Positions 23,430-27,241 of a stretch of DNA of 27,241 bases are shown here, in pieces. This DNA comes from Lentisphaeria bacterium (GTDB taxonomy: Bacteria > Verrucomicrobiota > Lentisphaeria > Victivallales > Victivallaceae): NCBI GenBank assembly GCA_900768505.1, contig CAAGED010000035.1, positions 1 to 27,241 of the forward strand, in the 5' to 3' direction. The stretch's first letter is position 1; the number at the start of each line of letters is the position of its first letter. The position numbers and the translations under genes were made by a program. The notes under the pieces were generated by a model. The model was given only the letters and a program-made list of their open reading frames with translations. It made no database searches and was not told the DNA's origin.

Positions 23430-24851
23430 TTACTCATTCAACATCTTCTGCAGCTCAATATAGCCAATATCGTTTTTCTGAGTTCGTGGATCGGCCAATG
23501 CCCGCGATAAAAAGTCTTTATATTTTTTCACATCGTAATCCGACTTTAGTTGCATCGCCTTGGCCATTGCAACAAAAATTCCCGCTACCCCGGCCTCGTC
23601 ATCCGCGGTAGTGATCGCAAGTTGACGCTCGCCATCTTTAATGACTTTTTCAAAAATATCTTCCGCCACTTTTCGATTACCATTTTTCAACTCCAATTCC
23701 CCTGCCCGCACCCACAGCGGCACTGGTGAAAAAATAGCATTTTGCTCCTCCATTTTTACCTCGGCCGCTCGTCTGGCGTAAATCAGCGCCGCGGTAAAGC
23801 TATGTTTTTTTTCATATAATCTGGAGATCGAATCAAATATATAACGCTGATAAGCCGGCACAAAAGAATCGAAATTAACCCCGGAAAAATATTGATCCAA
23901 CTCTTTAACATCGGCATTCTGCCAAAAAACATTTCCGCATTCATAAAATATTTCATTACGAACATTCGGAGGATAATTTTTATTTTCATTGGCATTTACC
24001 AACAACTTTTTAGCCTCGGAATTATTTCCTTGCCGCAATAAATTTTTCACCCTGAGAATTAATATTTTACCACGAAGCTCCCCGTTATTTGGCAGCTTAT
24101 CCGCCATATCCAAATATGAATCGACTTTTTTTAAATATTCATCATTGCCGGAATTAAACGCATTGACCGCCGCCAGGATATAAAATCCTCCTCTGCTCTG
24201 CTCGGGAAAATCCAACGCACACTTCAATGCATTGTCAATCATTTTCACGCCGTCGCGACAACTGTCCGGATATTTCTTATCCATATAGAAACTGTAATTG
24301 TCCATATCTAAACTGAAGTATGGGATCGTACTTAAAATATTCAACAAATCCTTGTATTCCTCCGCAGTACCATTACTGGGAAAATCCATCAACATAAAAC
24401 GCAATTGAAGAGCCAAATTATATTGCGGTGCAATAAAATATTCTTTATTGCTTTCCTGACCAATAATTTTAGCCGCCGCAAGCATGTCGTCACTCCGGCC
24501 TCTCCAATGAGAGAGCATGGTTTGATAAACCGCAAAGCGTTCCAACTGCGTTTTTGGCAAAATCATCTGCAAAATCGGCACTGCCTGGTCGGCAATTCCC
24601 TTGCCGGCAGTCGAACGAATGATTTTATCGCTGATTTTTCGAGCCTGATCAGGAGAAAATTCACCTCGATGTTCCGTTATAAAATTTTCCAATGCAATCA
24701 ATGGTGCAACATTTTCATCACTCAATGTCGATAAATTAAGTTTTTGCTGCAGTTCGACTTCTGAAATTCCCCGTTTCTCCGCACTTTCCACCTGCAACCA
24801 GGAGACTAAGCCACCAATCAGGCAGGTAATAATTTTAACAGTGTAATTCAT
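23430..24851 (-). CDS. Secreted helical-repeat (TPR-like) protein of unknown function
   Basis: I do not recognise this 473-residue protein as a named family. A signal peptide (KIITCLIGGLVSWLQ, cleavage perhaps near VESA, 20-24) is followed by an almost entirely helical body. Its TPR/Sel1-like pattern includes GGFYILAAVNAFNSGNDEYLKKV, LLRQGNNSEAKKLL, HSFTAALIYARRAAEV and LELKNGNRKVAEDIFEKV. Such proteins often serve as periplasmic scaffolds. The gene stands alone on the minus strand, convergent with the HAD gene. GGAG lies eleven bases before the ATG, a long spacing. No terminator is evident at its 3' end. Confidence 0.78.
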   Translation of the reverse strand: MNYTVKIITCLIGGLVSWLQVESAEKRGISEVELQQKLNLSTLSDENVAPLIALENFITEHRGEFSPDQARKISDKIIRSTAGKGIADQAVPILQMILPKTQLERFAVYQTMLSHWRGRSDDMLAAAKIIGQESNKEYFIAPQYNLALQLRFMLMDFPSNGTAEEYKDLLNILSTIPYFSLDMDNYSFYMDKKYPDSCRDGVKMIDNALKCALDFPEQSRGGFYILAAVNAFNSGNDEYLKKVDSYLDMADKLPNNGELRGKILILRVKNLLRQGNNSEAKKLLVNANENKNYPPNVRNEIFYECGNVFWQNADVKELDQYFSGVNFDSFVPAYQRYIFDSISRLYEKKHSFTAALIYARRAAEVKMEEQNAIFSPVPLWVRAGELELKNGNRKVAEDIFEKVIKDGERQLAITTADDEAGVAGIFVAMAKAMQLKSDYDVKKYKDFLSRALADPRTQKNDIGYIELQKMLNE

Positions 24852-25202
24852 TTTTATTCAATCTCCGACTTGTTTTTTTCGGTCATTGCCTTCACCCGGC
24901 AAAAGAATACCTGTGATAAAAGGGAAATTTGCCGCCTTCTCTTAAATTTGCGCCGTATTTCTAGATTAATTATTCATTTTATCCATGATCATTTTATAAA
25001 TATATCAGTTTTACGCAGGGAATGTCATGTTATCTGCCGGTTGATAATGTAGCACCAGTAGCAGGTTATACAAGCACATTTTTTAAAGAAAAATTTTTTT
25101 GCACGTTCACCGTATTTTTTACTTAAAAGGTTGTAAAAAAGAAAAAATGCATTAACTTAACCTTAAGAACATGAATTCACTTACAACCCAAAAGTTGTCA
25201 CA
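24852..25202. other. Gene-free divergent region
   Basis: About 350 AT-rich bases separate the divergent helical-repeat gene and the lipoprotein gene. I see no gene. There is a small TTGCC/GGCAA hairpin near 24886-24904, two near-copies of AAATTTGC at about 24926 and 24945, an eight-base inverted repeat TTTTTTAC/GTAAAAAA near 25114-25139, and a short ACAAC/GTTGT hairpin just before the lipoprotein start. It must hold both promoters, but no strong match stands out. Confidence 0.5.
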
Positions 25203-25206
25203 ATGA
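25171..25206 (+). CDS. Possible 11-codon leader ORF overlapping the next start
   Basis: ATG at 25171 opens MNSLTTQKLSQ and stops at a TGA (25204-25206) that overlaps the next gene's ATG as ATGA. The following lipoprotein has no Shine-Dalgarno sequence, so translational coupling from this mini-ORF is possible, but the mini-ORF itself also lacks a good ribosome site. Treat as tentative. Confidence 0.2.
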   Translation: MNSLTTQKLSQ

Positions 25207-26117
25207 AAACAAAATATTACAAATTTTTTCTGCCTTTTTTATTAATTTCCGGACTCAGCTGCGGTTGCCGGCTCAATGACAACGCGACGATGTCAACGCC
25301 GCTTACTCCGGTATTAATTCAGCAGATGGTTGGAAAGAAACTTCTGGACGCCATTCAAAAAGAACCGGATTCGGATTCAATTGTCATTCATTATTTGGAT
25401 GAACCGGAAATCATGGAATCTAAATACACCTGGGATTATTTATATGCCGGCTGCTGTAATATGGCATTTTTGTCAATCGCATTAAATCGTCCAGAAATGC
25501 AGGAGAGTGCAATCACCTTAAACAAGATACTAAAATCTGCCGCCACCGGCCCGTCAAACGCATATTACCAGCGCCAATTGGATTATTTGGACACTCTACG
25601 CCAACGTTGCAATGACGGTTTTTTTGATAACTTATATGATCAATTCACGCTCTCAGCTGCACGCCGGACTGACGTTATCCAAGCAGCTTACCGGCAAATG
25701 AATGCATTGCTGATTTCATTGACTTCCGAACTGAAATGGGTTGAATTGCAACCAGCAGAAACCCGTTTGCAATATATTCGCGAACAGGCGCTTGTCATGC
25801 AAAAAAACATCGGCAATGCGCCGGAAGAGTTGACTTTGGCCAGAGAGATTTGGGCATTGAATTGCATGTGGACCGCACAACTTTATTTTGAAAACCGCGA
25901 CACCAGTAATTACCTTAACTTATTTTCCTTATATTTTCTCAATGAACTTGCCAATTCCAATCAGGAATCTGCGCATTGTTTTGTGGCCGAAATATACCGT
26001 TTCAGTGCCCATGACACTAAATGGCTTCGACAAATCGAACCAATTGTTCAACGGATGATCCGCTCCAATGCCGCTTACGTCTTGGATGCGTTTGTCGCTA
26101 TAACCAAAAACCACTAA
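25203..26117 (+). CDS. Putative lipoprotein, helical, unknown function
   Basis: This 304-residue protein has a signal peptide (YKFFLPFLLISGL) ending at LSCGC, so Cys20 or Cys22 would be lipidated, though the lipobox is imperfect. The body is helical, with many Gln/Leu/Tyr residues and no recognisable motif (stretches such as YYQRQLDYLDTLRQRC and LTLAREIWALNCMWTAQ), perhaps TPR-like. No Shine-Dalgarno sequence precedes the ATG; the start is kept because the signal peptide begins there. It is followed after 13 bases by a second small lipoprotein, so the two likely form an operon. Confidence 0.68.
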   Translation: MKTKYYKFFLPFLLISGLSCGCRLNDNATMSTPLTPVLIQQMVGKKLLDAIQKEPDSDSIVIHYLDEPEIMESKYTWDYLYAGCCNMAFLSIALNRPEMQESAITLNKILKSAATGPSNAYYQRQLDYLDTLRQRCNDGFFDNLYDQFTLSAARRTDVIQAAYRQMNALLISLTSELKWVELQPAETRLQYIREQALVMQKNIGNAPEELTLAREIWALNCMWTAQLYFENRDTSNYLNLFSLYFLNELANSNQESAHCFVAEIYRFSAHDTKWLRQIEPIVQRMIRSNAAYVLDAFVAITKNH

Positions 26118-26130
26118 TAAAGGTATTCCA

Positions 26131-26514
26131 ATGAAAAAAATTCTTCTTCTCTGCGCCGTTTGTTTATCAATGCTGAACATCTGCTCCTGCAGCATCACTT
26201 CGAAACAGGGTAAGGTGGGAGATTGGCAAATAACCGCTCCCGCTTCGCTTCAAAAAGCCCGTCAAGCCTATCTTGCGTACCTGAACCAACACAAAATCGA
26301 CCGGATTTATGAAGTTTATTGTTCCGATGAAATCAGCGGCAATGAGACGGATGGCTGGAAAATCGGAGAGTGGGTGGTTACCCCAAAAGGTGAACGGACA
26401 TTGGATTTGACATTGACCGTGAAAGATTACAGTCATTATTCGGAAGATACCTTCATTATTGAATTTGATGATGCAGGTAATGCAAAAGTCAAAAAGTTTA
26501 TTCCATACGAATAA
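26131..26514 (+). CDS. Small putative lipoprotein, unknown function
   Basis: This 127-residue protein has a lipoprotein-like signal peptide ending ICSC (Cys20). The mature part is about 107 residues, beta-strand rich in the second half (GWKIGEWVVTPKGE, LDLTLTVKDY, DTFIIEFDDAGNAKVKKF), suggesting a small beta domain that may bind a partner in the periplasm. AAAGG lies about seven bases before the ATG. It is 13 bases after the preceding lipoprotein gene. The family is not recognised. Confidence 0.7.
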   Translation: MKKILLLCAVCLSMLNICSCSITSKQGKVGDWQITAPASLQKARQAYLAYLNQHKIDRIYEVYCSDEISGNETDGWKIGEWVVTPKGERTLDLTLTVKDYSHYSEDTFIIEFDDAGNAKVKKFIPYE

Positions 26515-26623
26515 TCCATCATGAATTAATGCAAAAAATATTGAAAAAAATCAAATATGCCATAAATATGCAAAAAAAACCTAATTTTCAGCTTAATTGA
26601 CTTTTATTTTTTTAAAAGTGATG

Positions 26624-26629
26624 TATATT
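26624..26629 (+). promoter_or_regulatory. -10 box of the tRNA-Arg gene
   Basis: TATATT lies about 20 bases before the tRNA, placing the start near 26636. A TTGACT at 26597-26602 is 21 bases away, too far for a standard -35, so the upstream element is uncertain. Confidence 0.4.
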
Positions 26630-26649
26630 AGCAACAGTCAATGCAAGAC

Positions 26650-26726
26650 GTACCCGTAGCTCAGCTGGATAGAGCGCTTGCCTCCGGAGCAAGAGGTCGT
26701 GGGTTCAAATCCCGCCGGGTACACCA
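26650..26726 (+). tRNA. tRNA-Arg (anticodon CCG)
   Basis: This is a 77-base cloverleaf with encoded CCA. Acceptor arms GTACCCG (26650-26656) and CGGGTAC (26716-26722) pair fully, and the discriminator is A. The anticodon stem CTTGC/GCAAG encloses CTCCGGA with anticodon CCG, reading CGG. The T arm has GGTTCAAAT. The D arm is normal. Confidence 0.97.
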
Positions 26727-26741
26727 TAACTAACTCATTGA

Positions 26742-26771
26742 GCATTAACGATTTACGTTAGTGCTTTTTTT
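26742..26771 (+). terminator. Intrinsic terminator after tRNA-Arg
   Basis: GCATTAACG pairs with CGTTAGTGC (one G-U) around ATTTA, followed by seven T residues (26765-26771). It lies 15 bases after the tRNA. Confidence 0.85.
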
Positions 26772-27090
26772 CTTTTATGTCCGATCTGTTTCAGCCTTAA
26801 AGCGTTACGGATAAACAGTTTTTCCACAGAGAATGGGAACTGGCGCTTTTTCGGGTGTCAAACAAAAGTATTCTGGCAAAAATCCTCTCTCTTTCTCTCC
26901 GGGTGGAGGACGACGTCCCTTACCCGATTTGAGCTCAAAATAGCCGTTTTTGACGTAAAAGACGGATTTTAATGATGCGGTTTCGGAGAGAATACAATCA
27001 CTTTGTCTTATATCAATTAAAAGCAACAAAACCCCGAAATTCCCTAAAAAAAATGTTGCTTTCACCTTGCCGAAAGTGTCCGAACAGTAA

Positions 27091-27123
27091 AAAAGCCTCC
27101 AAGAGCAATTCCCGGAGGCTTTT
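27091..27123. terminator. Bidirectional terminator-like hairpin
   Basis: AAAAGCCTCC (27091-27100) pairs perfectly with GGAGGCTTTT (27114-27123), with an A-run before and T residues after, so it could stop transcription from either side. AGTGTCCGAA occurs on both flanks (27075-27084 and 27127-27136). Confidence 0.65.
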
Positions 27124-27144
27124 GGTAGTGTCCGAAGTTTTGCG

Positions 27145-27181
27145 CACATTTGATTCTGACTGATTACAGAAATCAAACGTG
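27145..27181. repeat. Imperfect palindrome
   Basis: CACATTTGATT (27145-27155) pairs with AATCAAACGTG (27171-27181) with one G-U type mismatch, and outer TGCGC/GCGCA bases (27141-27145, 27187-27191 region) extend it loosely. It may be an operator-like site or part of a mobile-element end. Confidence 0.4.
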
Positions 27182-27197
27182 ACTTGGCGCAGCCGAA

Positions 27198-27241
27198 GCA
27201 AACCGACCGACCAAGAAGCTCCGGAGGAGCAGGTCGGTTGC
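27198..27241. repeat. Compound hairpin at the window edge
   Basis: GCAAACCGACC (27198-27208) pairs with GGTCGGTTGC (27232-27241) with one bulged A, and GCTCC/GGAGC pairs inside (27218-27222, 27226-27230). The structure reaches the last base, so its flank is unseen. Confidence 0.55.

Larger units (their letters stand above)
26772..27241. other. Gene-free, hairpin-rich right end
   Basis: I see no convincing gene in these 470 bases. They hold a 22-base hairpin near 26962-26983, a perfect bidirectional terminator hairpin (27091-27123) flanked by a ten-base direct repeat, an imperfect palindrome at 27145-27181, and a compound hairpin at 27198-27241 cut by the window edge. A minus-strand frame of 123 codons lacks a ribosome site and looks like chance. 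It may be a decayed mobile element or a non-coding repeat beside the tRNA gene. Confidence 0.5.

Noticed and set aside
26597..26629. TTGACT and TATATT as a standard tRNA promoter
   Set aside because: The spacing is 21 bases, too long; only the -10 box is kept.
26805..27176. A 123-codon minus-strand frame at the right end
   Set aside because: No ribosome site, low-complexity basic composition, and it overlaps several hairpins; probably chance.
1..27241. CRISPR array, integrase, toxin-antitoxin or phage-defence genes
   Set aside because: No regularly spaced repeats and no matching protein motifs were found on either strand.

Overview
The window looks like a chromosomal segment of a Gram-negative, outer-membrane-bearing bacterium. 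I infer this from a heptose-bisphosphate phosphatase (GmhB), a WaaG-type LPS-core glycosyltransferase, an LpoB-type outer-membrane activator of peptidoglycan synthases and several lipobox lipoproteins. The style of the proteins (a ValRS with TLGH in place of HxGH, a long type-2 LeuA, a cytosolic GH20 enzyme, many small lipoproteins) makes me think of the Lentisphaerota/Verrucomicrobiota side of the PVC superphylum. That placement is a recollection-based inference, not a proof.

Layout. 1-240 holds hairpins and the pgk terminator. 241-2590 (minus) carries pgk and gap, each followed by an intrinsic terminator. 2841-8160 (minus) is a tightly spaced same-strand run leuA > D,D-carboxypeptidase > YhcH/NanQ-like anomerase > cytosolic GH20 hexosaminidase, headed by a ~370-nt structured leader before leuA. 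Divergent from it, 8660-10113 (plus) is gmhB-ispH, ending at a bidirectional terminator shared with the convergent valS (10226-12886, minus). 13116-16393 (plus) is an envelope-flavoured operon: PlsC-like acyltransferase, multi-pass membrane protein with a weak CobS-like look, WaaG-like glycosyltransferase and CYTH protein. An intact IS5/IS1182-like insertion sequence (about 16479-17876) follows. Its right end lies only about 28 bases upstream of a four-gene lipoprotein operon (17905-21415: large COG3014-like lipoprotein, YcfL-like, LpoB-like, and an unknown lipoprotein). 21549-23353 (plus) is an APH/choline-kinase-fold kinase followed by a HAD protein. 23430-24851 (minus) is a secreted helical-repeat protein. 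25203-26514 (plus) has two small lipoproteins. 26650-26726 is tRNA-Arg(CCG) with its terminator. The last ~470 bases have no convincing gene but several strong hairpins and a direct repeat.

How the parts fit. Glycolysis (gap, pgk), leucine synthesis (leuA), isoprenoid precursors (ispH) and translation (valS, tRNA-Arg) are housekeeping. The rest is dominated by cell-envelope work: LPS core (gmhB, waaG-like), phospholipid acylation (plsC-like), peptidoglycan trimming (carboxypeptidase) and activation of peptidoglycan synthesis (LpoB-like). GH20 plus the anomerase point to intracellular processing of amino-sugar glycans. The least explained signals are the structured leuA leader with two interleaved long stems, the IS insertion against the lipoprotein operon, and the structured gene-free right end.
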